A DNA stretch of 8,452 bases from Magnetovibrio sp. (GCA_016763255.1 JAESUA010000114.1:1-8452); one strand, 5' to 3'. Shown: positions 1-5,732, counted from the first letter of the stretch. Numbers and translations are program-made. The notes: generated by a model from the letters alone, not told the origin.

Positions 1-257
1 TTGGCAAACGCGTTTTGCACGATTGCCATCATGATCAGGCCGGGGGCGAGGAATTCGACGAACGCAACGCCGTTGACCTCAGTTACCGCACGGCCCAAGG
101 CCAGGGTAAATACCGCCAAAAACAACAACGTGGTGATCACCGGGCCGATGATGGTCTGGGTATAGACCTTCACAAAACGCCGTACCTCGCGCATATAGAG
201 GGTGTAAAGGCCGATCCAGTTGGAGGTGGTGATCTGTTGCATGGTTTCGCCGATCAT
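1..257 (-). CDS. ABC-2 type transporter permease (N-terminal part, cut by window edge)
   Basis: This is the first 85 codons of an integral membrane permease of the ABC-2 (YadH/NodJ-like) export family, which exports polysaccharide, drugs or lipids together with a separate ATP-binding subunit. The subunit is not in the window. Reading leftward from the ATG at 257, a short N-terminus is followed by an amphipathic stretch (LYMREVRRFVKVYTQT), then a hydrophobic segment (IIGPVITTLLFLAVFTLALG) and the family hallmark FLAPGLIMMAIVQNAFA. The pattern lines up by eye with E. coli YadH (EIHRFMRIWVQT, then PPVIT, then FIVPGLIMMSVITNAYAN). The start is uncertain: ATG at 257 and an in-frame ATG at 242 are both possible and neither has a strong Shine-Dalgarno. 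The gene is divergent from recX. The substrate cannot be told from this fragment. Confidence 0.85.
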   Translation of the reverse strand, partial: MIGETMQQITTSNWIGLYTLYMREVRRFVKVYTQTIIGPVITTLLFLAVFTLALGRAVTEVNGVAFVEFLAPGLIMMAIVQNAFA

Positions 258-267
258 TGATCATTAT

Positions 268-296
268 TTGGTCTGGAGAACGTCACCTTATATAGT
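268..296 (+). promoter_or_regulatory. candidate recX promoter, leaderless
   Basis: TTGGTC (268-273) and TATAGT (291-296) are separated by exactly 17 bp. Transcription would be expected to begin 6-8 nt after the -10, at 302-304, which is the recX ATG at 303. No usable Shine-Dalgarno lies near that ATG (the nearest purine run, GGAGAA, ends 22 nt upstream), and an in-frame TGA sits immediately before it. Together these suggest a leaderless mRNA. No LexA-type direct repeat (GAAC or GTTC pairs spaced by 7) was found in the gap. Confidence 0.4.
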
Positions 297-316
297 CTTT
301 GAATGAGCAATCGCAA
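287..316 (-). promoter_or_regulatory. candidate promoter of the ABC permease
   Basis: On the minus strand, TTGCGA (316-311, 4 of 6 to the -35 consensus) is separated by 18 bp from TATAAG (292-287, 5 of 6 to the -10 consensus). A start near 281 would leave a leader of about 25 nt before the ATG at 257. The -35 lies inside the first codons of recX and the -10 overlaps the recX -10. This is pattern matching only. Confidence 0.3.
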
Positions 317-899
317 ACCCTCCTCTAAAGATACCAAACCCCGCATCCCGCGCAAAATCACGCAAGGGCGGCTGGTCAACATCGCACTGCATTATTTGGA
401 ACGGTATGCGTCGAGTTCTGAAAACTTGCGCCGGGTACTGGAACGTCGGATTTTTAAGGCCTCGTTCTTTCATGAAGACATGGATATGGAACAAGCCAAA
501 GGCTGGATTGACGAACTAATCACGCGTTATCAGGGTGCCGGGCTACTCGACGATTTGACGTATGCCGAGACCCGCGCGCGATCCTTGGTGGCGCGCGGCA
601 CCGCATCGCGCGTGATCCGCATGAAGTTGATGGAAAAAGGCGTGGATGCAGAGACCATCGATCAAGCGCTTAAAGCCCTGGTCGAAGATCACCCCGAACC
701 CGAATTGACCGCCGCCATCAAACTGGCACGGCGCCGTCGCTTAGGCCCCTACGCCGACCCGGCCAAACGCGAAGAAAATAAAGAAAAGCACCTCGCCGCC
801 ATGGCGCGTTCAGGCTTTTCTTATGACATGGCCCAGCGCGTGATCGAATGTGACGACAAGGATGAACTGGAAGACCTGCTCAATCCGCCAGCACTCTAG
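303..899 (+). CDS. recX: RecX family regulatory protein
   Basis: This is a 198-residue cytoplasmic modulator of RecA; RecX proteins bind RecA filaments and usually limit their extension. The sequence shows the all-helical RecX pattern of tandem three-helix modules. Residues 24-50 carry the first module (LVNIALHYLERYASSSENLR), and residues 66-126 the second (AKGWIDELITRYQGAGLLDD, then YAETRARSLVARGTASRVI and MKLMEKGVD, a classic RecX signature). Residues 133-196 form a third module rich in basic residues (LARRRRLGPY). The basic N-terminal extension (residues 1-20) is typical of alphaproteobacterial members. The start is fixed by a TGA codon directly upstream of the ATG. recA is not adjacent. 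The gene stands alone, divergent from the permease, and a separate promoter for the next gene lies downstream. Confidence 0.92.
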   Translation: MSNRKPSSKDTKPRIPRKITQGRLVNIALHYLERYASSSENLRRVLERRIFKASFFHEDMDMEQAKGWIDELITRYQGAGLLDDLTYAETRARSLVARGTASRVIRMKLMEKGVDAETIDQALKALVEDHPEPELTAAIKLARRRRLGPYADPAKREENKEKHLAAMARSGFSYDMAQRVIECDDKDELEDLLNPPAL

Positions 900-903
900 G
901 TGT

Positions 904-912
904 TGCTATACT
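904..912 (+). promoter_or_regulatory. candidate extended -10 promoter of mscS
   Basis: TGCTATACT (904-912) is an extended -10 motif (TGn followed by TATACT). A second AT-rich hexamer, TATAAG, lies at 914-919. No convincing -35 is present, since the corresponding bases are in the recX stop region; this is tolerated by extended -10 promoters. Transcription from here would give a leader of about 70 nt. Confidence 0.25.
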
Positions 913-964
913 TTATAAGACGGGCGAAGACGGTTTACACAGCCCGCCTATTGGCTATCATCCC

Positions 965-984
965 CACCACAAATTAATGTGGTG
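965..984 (+). promoter_or_regulatory. hairpin overlapping the mscS ribosome binding site
   Basis: A perfect 7-bp inverted repeat, CACCACA (965-971) and TGTGGTG (978-984), encloses the six bases AATTAA. The 3' arm includes most of the only Shine-Dalgarno candidate, GGTGAG (981-986), 5 nt before the ATG at 992. In RNA the stem would pair the ribosome binding site, so it could limit translation of the channel. As DNA it could equally be an operator. The pairing is visible in the sequence; the role is inferred. Confidence 0.45.
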
Positions 985-991
985 AGATCAG

Positions 992-2155
992 ATGCAAAAC
1001 CTTGATGAATTTTGGGGCCTGACCAAAGAAGTCTGGCAGACCGGCGTGTTTGGAGTCGACATCGGCGCGCTGATCACGGCGTTGGGTATTTTTGTCGGCT
1101 TCTTGATGCTGCGTGGATTAATTACACGCTTCATCATTGGCACCTTGCGGTTCAAGGTTTCCAAAACCAAGAACCTGTTGGACGATGAAGTTCTCACCGC
1201 GCTGGAAGAACCCACCCGCTTGGCACCCTTGATCATCGGTGCGTTCTTAGCGTTACAGTTTCTCGATCTCGAAGATCACTTTCAAGACATCGCCGATAAC
1301 CTCATCCGTTCCTTAATCACGGCGGCGATTTTTTGGGCCCTTTTTCGCGCCATCAAGCCGCTGTCGAACCTTCTGACCCGCCTTGAAAAGCTCTTCACCG
1401 CGGTGATGATGGATTGGCTGGTCAAGGCCACCAAGATGCTCATCGCCTTTGTCGGGATTGCGGCGGTGCTGGAAATTTGGGGCATCCAGGTGGGCCCGAT
1501 CCTGGCCGGTTTGGGGCTGTTTGGTGTGGCCGTCGCGTTGGGCGCGCAGGATCTGTTTAAGAACCTCATCGCCGGCATCTTGATCATCGCCGAGCGCCGT
1601 TTCAACAAGGGCGACTGGATCCGCGTCGATGGTGTGGTCGAAGGCACGGTCGAGCAAATCGGTTTTCGTTCGACCATGGTGCGGCGTTTTGATAAGGCCC
1701 CGGTCTATGTGCCCAATACCAAGTTGGCCGACAACGCGGTGACCAATTTCACCGCCATGACCCATCGGCGCATTTATTGGCACATCGGGGTCGAATACCG
1801 CTCCAGCATCGAACAACTTAAAACCATTCGTGACGGCATCGAAGAGTACGTTTTGGGCTCGGACGAATTTGCCCACCCGCCGGAAGTCTCGACCTTTGTG
1901 CGCATCGATAAGTTCTCCGACAGCTCCATCGACCTTATGCTGTACTGCTTTACCAAGACCACCGACTGGGGCGAATGGCTGGAAATTAAGGAACGCCTGG
2001 CCTATCACATCAAGGAGGTGGTCGAAGGTGCCGGTTCGAGCTTTGCTTTCCCGTCAACCTCCCTATATGTGGAATCCATGCCCGGTGAAGCGCCGGAGGT
2101 CTTCATGCCCCCAAGCAAACAAACGAGCGCACAAACGCCAAACAAAGAGGCTTAA
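992..2155 (+). CDS. MscS family mechanosensitive ion channel
   Basis: This 387-residue inner-membrane channel of the small-conductance mechanosensitive family opens under membrane tension to release solutes during osmotic downshock. Hydrophobic segments lie at about residues 22-50, 75-92, 103-120 and 145-163, followed by the pore helix and its kink at 168-200 (GLFGVAVALGAQDLFKNLIAG, rich in the Gly/Ala packing residues of MscS TM3). The beta domain follows, with the signature FNKGDWIRVDGVVEGTVEQI (205-224) and VYVPNTKLADNAVTNF (238-253). The alpha/beta vestibule domain ends at about 362, and a polar low-complexity tail rich in Pro, Lys and Gln closes the protein. It is longer than E. coli MscS (286 residues), with extra N-terminal membrane segments as in YnaI/YbdG-like members. 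The ATG at 992 has GGTGAG 5 nt upstream. The next gene starts 3 bp after the stop. Confidence 0.93.
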   Translation: MQNLDEFWGLTKEVWQTGVFGVDIGALITALGIFVGFLMLRGLITRFIIGTLRFKVSKTKNLLDDEVLTALEEPTRLAPLIIGAFLALQFLDLEDHFQDIADNLIRSLITAAIFWALFRAIKPLSNLLTRLEKLFTAVMMDWLVKATKMLIAFVGIAAVLEIWGIQVGPILAGLGLFGVAVALGAQDLFKNLIAGILIIAERRFNKGDWIRVDGVVEGTVEQIGFRSTMVRRFDKAPVYVPNTKLADNAVTNFTAMTHRRIYWHIGVEYRSSIEQLKTIRDGIEEYVLGSDEFAHPPEVSTFVRIDKFSDSSIDLMLYCFTKTTDWGEWLEIKERLAYHIKEVVEGAGSSFAFPSTSLYVESMPGEAPEVFMPPSKQTSAQTPNKEA

Positions 2156-2158
2156 TTC

Positions 2159-2500
2159 ATGTCCGTGACCATCTATCACAATCCGCGCTGCTCCAAGTCC
2201 CGCACCACGTTGGAACTGATCCGCGACAAAGGCATTGATCCGCACATCGTCGAATACCTGGTCACCCCGCCGAGTGTGGCCGAACTCAAAGACATCCTGG
2301 TCAAGCTGGGCAAAAGTGCATCTGATATCGTGCGCAAAAAAGAAGCCAAGGAAGAAGGTATCGATTTAGACGCCTTGGACGAAGATAGCCTGATCGAAGC
2401 CCTGGTCGCCCATCCGCGCGCCATCGAACGCCCGATCGTGATCAACGGCGCAAAAGCCGCCATGGGCCGCCCGCCGGAAAGTGTGTTGGATATTCTTTAA
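2159..2500 (+). CDS. arsC: ArsC/YfgD family arsenate reductase-like protein
   Basis: This 113-residue cytoplasmic thioredoxin-fold protein belongs to the glutaredoxin-dependent ArsC family, whose founding members reduce arsenate to arsenite through one catalytic cysteine. The conserved N-terminus IYHNPRCSKSRTTLEL places the nucleophile at Cys11. Arginines corresponding to the anion-binding residues are present at Arg59 (IVRKKEA), Arg91 (ERPIVI) and Arg104 (GRPPE). The protein is shorter than plasmid R773 ArsC (141 residues) and closely resembles E. coli YfgD, a group whose arsenate activity is less certain. The ATG has AAGAGG at 2145-2150, inside the last codons of the mscS gene and 8 nt upstream, so the two are co-transcribed and probably translationally coupled. 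No arsB, arsR or acr3 is nearby, so a dedicated arsenic operon is not supported. Confidence 0.88.
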   Translation: MSVTIYHNPRCSKSRTTLELIRDKGIDPHIVEYLVTPPSVAELKDILVKLGKSASDIVRKKEAKEEGIDLDALDEDSLIEALVAHPRAIERPIVINGAKAAMGRPPESVLDIL

Positions 2501-2509
2501 AACCAACCA
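2464..2509 (+). repeat. direct repeat, copy 1 (arsC 3' end)
   Basis: The last 37 bases of arsC, encoding GRPPESVLDIL and the stop, plus nine bases beyond (ending ACCAACCA) recur 106 bp downstream. The two copies differ by two substitutions and one inserted base. Confidence 0.9.
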
Positions 2510-2519
2510 AGGGCAGCCC

Positions 2520-2606
2520 ATGCCAATGATGCCGCATGTGGCGCGCGATGCGCACCCCTTCGCGGTTGGGGGCCGCCCGCCGGAAAATGTGCTGGATATT
2601 CTTTAA
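2520..2606 (+). pseudogene. 28-codon frame ending in a duplicated ArsC C-terminus
   Basis: An ATG at 2520, preceded by AAGG at 2509-2512, opens a 28-residue frame. It starts MPMMPHVARDAHPFAVG and ends with GRPPENVLDIL. The final 11 residues are a diverged copy of the ArsC C-terminus. The short AHP before them recalls AHPRAIERP of ArsC, which would fit a large internal deletion, but this match is too short to count. The catalytic Cys motif is absent, so it cannot be a reductase. It is most likely a remnant of a paralog or an unequal recombination product; translation as a micropeptide is possible but unsupported. Confidence 0.35.
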
Positions 2607-2616
2607 ATACCAACCA
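2570..2616 (+). repeat. direct repeat, copy 2 (orphan arsC 3' end)
   Basis: This is the second copy of the arsC terminal segment. Read in the matching frame it encodes GRPPENVLDIL and a TAA stop, then the same post-stop sequence with one extra T (AAATACCAACCA instead of AAAACCAACCA). One substitution is Ser to Asn and the other is silent (TTG to CTG), so the copies differ as coding sequences do. Homology continuing past the stop favours duplication of a DNA segment over a chance match. Confidence 0.88.
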
Positions 2617-2628
2617 GATTTTAGAATC

Positions 2629-2660
2629 AAAAAGGGCGATCCCCTCGGAGCGCCCTTTTT
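2629..2660. terminator. bidirectional Rho-independent terminator
   Basis: A perfect 10-bp stem, AAAAAGGGCG (2629-2638) and CGCCCTTTTT (2651-2660), has a 12-nt loop. It ends in five T on the plus strand and, by symmetry, five T on the minus strand. It lies between the convergent mscS-arsC operon and the chemoreceptor gene and can serve both. Confidence 0.9.
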
Positions 2661-2678
2661 GTGTCTGGTTTGGCTTGA

Positions 2679-4400
2679 TCAGCCGCGAATGGTGTTGAGG
2701 AAATTGCTGACCTCACCATTCAGCATGTCCGACTGTCGACCAAGCTCGGTCGCGGCATCCAAAATTTGTGTGGCTGAACTACCGGTTTCCGATGCCGCCT
2801 GGGTAACCTGGGAAATGTTCGCAGACACCTCCTGGGTTCCACTGGAGGCTTGTTCAACATTGCGCGCAATTTCCGACGTCGCGGCTCCCTGCTCTTCAAC
2901 CGCCGCCGCAATCGTCGAGGTGATCTCATTGATCTGATTGATGATGCCACCGATGCTGCCGATGGCCTGCACCGCATCTTGGGTGGCACCTTGAATGCCG
3001 CCAATCTGGTTGGAGATTTCTTCGGTCGCCTTGGCCGTTTGGTTGGCGAGGTTTTTGACCTCCGAGGCCACCACCGCAAAGCCCTTACCGGCTTCACCGG
3101 CACGCGCTGCTTCGATGGTCGCGTTCAACGCCAACAGGTTGGTCTGATCGGCGATGTCGGTGATCAAGGCAACCACCTCACCGATCTTGTTGGCCGCTTC
3201 GGCCAGGCCTTGGATCTTTTCGTTGGCCCCTTCGACCTCGGCCACGGCCGTGCTGGCCACCTGTGTCGACTGCGACACCTGACGCGAAATTTCAGAAATA
3301 GAGGAGGAGAGTTCTTCCGCCGCAGAAGACACCGTTTGAACATTGGCCGAGGCCTGTTCGGCAGCCGCAGCAACGTTTGTGGCTTGCTGGCTGGTTTGGT
3401 CGGCGGTGCCCGACACCGATCGCGCCGAGGCCTGCATTTCAGTTGCCGCCGCGGCAACGGTTTCCACCACCGCACCGACACTGGTTTCAAATTGTTCCGC
3501 CATGCGCAGGCGTTCCGTACGACTTTTTTCGGCTTGGTGAACTTCGGCAGCCTTTTGTTCTTCTTCGCGCCGCTCCGCATCCGCCAGCGCTGACTTGGTT
3601 TTGGCCAGGGCCCGCGCCACGGTGCCAAACTCATCGGTACGATCAACACTCAAGGTCATATCGGAAGCATAATTCTGGTTGGAAATCTGCCCGATATCCA
3701 CCAACAAACCTTCGATAGAGCTCTTAATCACCGTAAACAGATAAGCGGCGGCAACTAAACCGATCAGCACCCCGATGGCGGTCAATATCATATTCAGCCT
3801 CGCCACGTCCTCAATACTGACCTGAACCTCATGAATAAAATTTTGCAGGCCTTCAAGGCGAGCCGTGGTGGCAACATCAACCTGTGCCAACAAAGAAGCC
3901 ATGTTTTGCCCCATGACTTCGGCCACGCCATCAAACTCATTCATCATCACGTTGCCCTCTTCGGGGCCTTTTGCGACGTAGATCTCACCCATCTTGATGC
4001 CGGTTTGGTAAAACGGACCGAAAGCTGTTTCGACTTCGTTCAACGAGGTCACGATATCCGGCAGGTCAAGGCTGGTCGCCAGCTGCCGCGCCAACGCTAC
4101 ATCTTTAACGAATTTCTCGGCAAATTTCTCGGCTTCGCCAAAGCCATCATCAAAACCAGGAAGGCCACGCGTTGCCGAAATGTCGGTGATCCATTGCTGA
4201 ACCTGAACCACATCCAACTGAATGTCTTTCATCAAAATTGCCAACGGAATGGCTTTGTTCGCAACGCTGTCGGCGCTGTCTTCCGTTAATTCAAGCTTTG
4301 GCAATTGGGCGTTCAGGTTGAACAGCGTCACCGCTGCTGCACCGGTAAACACCAGCAAAATGATCGCAAGAACTGCGACCAAACGAGCTTTGATAGACAT
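2679..4400 (-). CDS. methyl-accepting chemotaxis protein
   Basis: This 573-residue inner-membrane chemoreceptor senses a ligand in the periplasm and controls CheA through CheW. TM1 is at about residues 7-29. A helical periplasmic sensor follows at 30-203, including the motif QWITDISATRG (69-79) found in a subset of proteobacterial receptors. TM2 is at about 204-225, a HAMP-like linker at about 226-280, then the long coiled-coil signalling domain. The hairpin tip is clear at 412-450 (ITDIADQTNLLALNATIEAA, then EAGKGFAVVASEVKNLA), the most conserved part of all MCPs. The protein ends FLNTIRG with no NWETF-like pentapeptide, so adaptation enzymes would act without tethering. The ATG at 4400 has AGGGGG at 4416-4411, 10 nt upstream. 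An ATG at 4410 is out of frame. No che genes adjoin, so it is an orphan receptor; its ligand is unknown. Confidence 0.96.
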   Translation of the reverse strand: MSIKARLVAVLAIILLVFTGAAAVTLFNLNAQLPKLELTEDSADSVANKAIPLAILMKDIQLDVVQVQQWITDISATRGLPGFDDGFGEAEKFAEKFVKDVALARQLATSLDLPDIVTSLNEVETAFGPFYQTGIKMGEIYVAKGPEEGNVMMNEFDGVAEVMGQNMASLLAQVDVATTARLEGLQNFIHEVQVSIEDVARLNMILTAIGVLIGLVAAAYLFTVIKSSIEGLLVDIGQISNQNYASDMTLSVDRTDEFGTVARALAKTKSALADAERREEEQKAAEVHQAEKSRTERLRMAEQFETSVGAVVETVAAAATEMQASARSVSGTADQTSQQATNVAAAAEQASANVQTVSSAAEELSSSISEISRQVSQSTQVASTAVAEVEGANEKIQGLAEAANKIGEVVALITDIADQTNLLALNATIEAARAGEAGKGFAVVASEVKNLANQTAKATEEISNQIGGIQGATQDAVQAIGSIGGIINQINEITSTIAAAVEEQGAATSEIARNVEQASSGTQEVSANISQVTQAASETGSSATQILDAATELGRQSDMLNGEVSNFLNTIRG

Positions 4401-4442
4401 AATGTGGCATCCCCCTGCAGGATTAAAATGTTGGTTGAGCCA

Positions 4443-4466
4443 GACTTTAAGTCACGTTGACAACGT
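4443..4466. promoter_or_regulatory. two abutting palindromes upstream of the chemoreceptor gene
   Basis: GACTTTAAGTC (4443-4453) is a perfect 5-bp dyad around one base. ACGTTGACAACGT (4454-4466) is a perfect 6-bp dyad around one base. They touch each other 43-66 bp upstream of the chemoreceptor ATG, within its expected leader or promoter, and look like protein-binding sites. TTGACA at 4457-4462 is a perfect -35 hexamer but has no -10 at a suitable distance in either direction. Confidence 0.4.
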
Positions 4467-4474
4467 TTCCCCGC

Positions 4475-4504
4475 TTAACCCTAGCCCCTTAGGGGCTTTA
4501 TAAT
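4475..4504 (+). promoter_or_regulatory. candidate plus-strand promoter of an orphan small transcript
   Basis: TTAACC (4475-4480, 4 of 6) is followed after 18 bp by a perfect TATAAT (4499-4504). The predicted start is about 4511. It points away from the chemoreceptor gene into a region with no annotated plus-strand gene. The same bases read on the minus strand give TATTAT, with TTGTGT 17 bp upstream (4528-4523), which could be the chemoreceptor promoter. Direction is therefore ambiguous and use in both directions is possible. Confidence 0.35.
4483..4497. promoter_or_regulatory. AGCCCCTTAGGGGCT palindrome next to TATAAT
   Basis: This perfect 7-bp dyad around one base sits between the TTAACC (4475-4480) and TATAAT (4499-4504) hexamers of the candidate plus-strand promoter. 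It also lies just downstream of the minus-strand TATTAT (4505-4500). It could be an operator governing either direction. The short loop and weak T run make a terminator role less likely. Confidence 0.4.
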
Positions 4505-4543
4505 ACATATCAACCCACCCCCACACAACCGCAGGAGAATCTT

Positions 4544-4657
4544 TTGGTCCATAAATACAATCAAGTATGGTCCCTCAATTTATGTGGCGGGCGGTTTGGG
4601 ATTAACCACGGTTTGCTTCAGCACGGTGAGCGCCACCATCATATCGCCCAATTTTAG
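4544..4657 (+). CDS. possible 37-residue small protein, TTG start
   Basis: AGGAG (4533-4537) lies 6 nt before TTG at 4544, an arrangement as good as that of any gene in the window. The frame runs 37 codons to TAG at 4655-4657. The peptide begins (L/M)VHKYNQVWSLNLCGGRFGIN and ends with a His-rich stretch (GERHHHIAQF). It has no membrane segment, signal peptide or recognisable family. A chance frame of this length is common, so the call rests on the ribosome binding site and the promoter upstream. A competing 12-codon frame starts at ATG 4567. Confidence 0.2.
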   Translation: MVHKYNQVWSLNLCGGRFGINHGLLQHGERHHHIAQF

Positions 4658-4763
4658 GGATAAATTTATACACAAGATGTCGGATCTAAAATTCCCGTAT
4701 AGATTTTATGTGGGCAAATTTATTTAAACTCAAACCGGTGCATCGCTTGACCAATACGCGCAA

Positions 4764-4802
4764 TGGCGCGCCCAAGATGCAAACATGGGCGCACCATTTT
4801 TT
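4764..4802 (+). terminator. Rho-independent terminator, plus orientation
   Basis: The stem pairs TGG (4764-4766) with CCA (4794-4796) and GCGCCCA (4768-4774) with TGGGCGC (4786-4792), with a single C/A mismatch between the two helices and an 11-nt loop. Six T follow (4797-4802). Read on the minus strand the hairpin is not followed by T, so it does not look like a terminator for the radical SAM gene that ends at 4830. It therefore implies a plus-strand transcript entering from the left. Confidence 0.65.
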
Positions 4803-4829
4803 AGGATTTGATGACAGCAACGTACCGGA

Positions 4830-5717
4830 CTAAAGGCCGCGCAGATGGCGCGGACGCAAAGCCTGCGTCCCCGCATGAGCGGCCCGCACGGCGTCCAAAA
4901 GACGCCCGCGATCCTTAGGCAAGTTGCCCGCCAATGGCAAGGCTTTTGAGGCATGGTTGGAGCGAAAGATCACCGCCTTGGGCGGGTCTAAAAGCTCCAG
5001 CAGGTATTCCAGTTCTTGTAAAATACCGTTGTCATCCTGCCACGTGAACCCGGCCCCTTCGACCCGTTCAAAAGCCTCGCGAAACGGGGATTCTTGATCA
5101 CCTTCTAGGCCCAATTGCAGGGTCGAGAGGAATTTGGGCGGCGCGCGGTTGATCAGTGCCGCCGTGCCTTCGATGTGTTCACGCCAATGGGCGGTGCCGC
5201 CAAGGCCCAAAATCACCGTCGCCGAAACCTTGATATCCGCCGCATCCGCCGCCAGCAAGGCCCGCTCCATCAGTTTTGACGTCCCCTTGCGGATTCGCTT
5301 CAACATCATATCGGCACCCGATTCGATGCCCAGATAAACCATGGTCAGGCGCTTTTCACGCAGCCTCACCAATTCATCGGCGGTTTTTTTGGTGATATTT
5401 TGCGGCGTGGCGTAACAGGTTACGCGCTGCAAATCGGGCAACGTCGCATTCAGCTTATCGAGGATTTGCTCCAAATGATCCGGCGGCAGCACAAATGCGT
5501 CGCCATCGGCGAGGAACACCCGCGTGGCATCCGGCCACTCACGGGCCGCGTCTTCGATATCGGCGAACACATCATCCAGCGTGCGAGCCCGGTAATCTTT
5601 AAGCTTATACATGGTGCAAAAAGTGCAAGCGTTGAAGCTGCATCCAAGCGTCGCCTGGATAATCAGATTCGGTCCTTCCGAAGGAGGACGCCATAGCGGC
5701 ATGTCGTATACAATCAT
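4830..5717 (-). CDS. radical SAM superfamily protein
   Basis: This is a 295-residue cytoplasmic iron-sulfur enzyme of unknown substrate. The first 35 residues carry the motif MPLWRPPSEG and then ATLGCSFNACTFCTMYK. Cys26, Cys31 and Cys34 would bind the 4Fe-4S cluster that splits S-adenosylmethionine. The spacing is CX4CX2C, which also occurs in COG1032-type relatives with GCSxNxCxFC motifs, rather than the textbook CX3CX2C. Radical SAM barrel elements follow: FLADGDAFVL (68-77), a SAM-contacting region near TCYATPQN (100-107), VYLGIESGAD (127-136) and SATVILGLGG (165-174). There is no B12-binding or SPASM extension. The frame is open upstream to 5930, but that part lies opposite the next gene and has no family character, so ATG 5717 was chosen (5702 is an alternative). 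No Shine-Dalgarno is visible; a TATATT at 5730-5725 suggests a leaderless mRNA. Confidence 0.85.
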   Translation of the reverse strand: MIVYDMPLWRPPSEGPNLIIQATLGCSFNACTFCTMYKLKDYRARTLDDVFADIEDAAREWPDATRVFLADGDAFVLPPDHLEQILDKLNATLPDLQRVTCYATPQNITKKTADELVRLREKRLTMVYLGIESGADMMLKRIRKGTSKLMERALLAADAADIKVSATVILGLGGTAHWREHIEGTAALINRAPPKFLSTLQLGLEGDQESPFREAFERVEGAGFTWQDDNGILQELEYLLELLDPPKAVIFRSNHASKALPLAGNLPKDRGRLLDAVRAAHAGTQALRPRHLRGL

Positions 5718-5724
5718 GAAAGGG

Positions 5725-5732
5725 AATATAAT
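5725..5732. promoter_or_regulatory. shared -10 region between divergent genes
   Basis: AATATAAT contains TATAAT on the plus strand (5727-5732) and TATATT on the minus strand (5730-5725). The minus-strand element would start transcription at about 5718, directly at the radical SAM ATG. The plus-strand element would give the TPR-glycosyltransferase gene a leader of about 70 nt. Neither has a good -35 (TGGCAA at 5753-5748, 17 bp away on the minus strand, matches 3 of 6). Confidence 0.3.

Larger units (their letters stand above)
4511..4802 (+). ncRNA. candidate small transcript of about 290 nt (sRNA or small mRNA)
   Basis: The unit is bounded by the TATAAT promoter at 4475-4504 and the hairpin plus T6 at 4764-4802, both in plus orientation, while both flanking genes are on the minus strand. 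It contains a good ribosome binding site with a TTG-initiated frame in its 5' half and a long AT-rich 3' half. It was recognised by its signals only; no known RNA family is recognised. The promoter could instead belong to the chemoreceptor, and the hairpin could be a 3'-end structure of the radical SAM mRNA. Confidence 0.25.
4401..4829. other. 429-bp intergenic region with palindromes and AT-rich core
   Basis: This gap lies between two minus-strand genes: it is upstream of the chemoreceptor and downstream of the radical SAM gene. From left to right it holds two abutting palindromes (4443-4466), a third palindrome (4483-4497), a TATAAT box (4499-4504), a strong AGGAG (4533-4537), a markedly AT-rich stretch (about 4651-4735, with ATAAATTTAT at 4660-4669), and a hairpin followed by T6 (4764-4802). 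The AT-rich stretch stands out against the GC-rich surroundings. No long reading frame is present on either strand. Confidence 0.8.

Noticed and set aside
921..946. CGGGC and GCCCG inverted repeat as a terminator for recX
   Set aside because: The stem is only 5 bp with a 16-nt loop and no T run follows.
1313..2008. 231-residue minus-strand frame opposite the MscS gene
   Set aside because: Antisense shadow of a well-conserved channel; no ribosome binding site or recognisable domain.
2850..3593. Long plus-strand frames opposite the chemoreceptor gene
   Set aside because: They are antisense shadows of a clearly conserved MCP signalling domain in GC-rich DNA; the Arg/Gly/His-rich translations have no family character.
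4580..4642. Minus-strand 20-codon frame (MMVALTVLKQTVVNPKPPAT)
   Set aside because: Its codon use looks coding-like, but it has no ribosome binding site, is very short and matches no known family by eye.
4579..4713. TTTATGTGG occurring twice (4579-4587 and 4705-4713)
   Set aside because: A shared 9-mer is close to chance expectation within a 429-bp gap.
4677..4727. Plus-strand 16-codon frame starting MSDLKFPYRF
   Set aside because: No Shine-Dalgarno, too short, and in an AT-rich stretch where such frames arise by chance.
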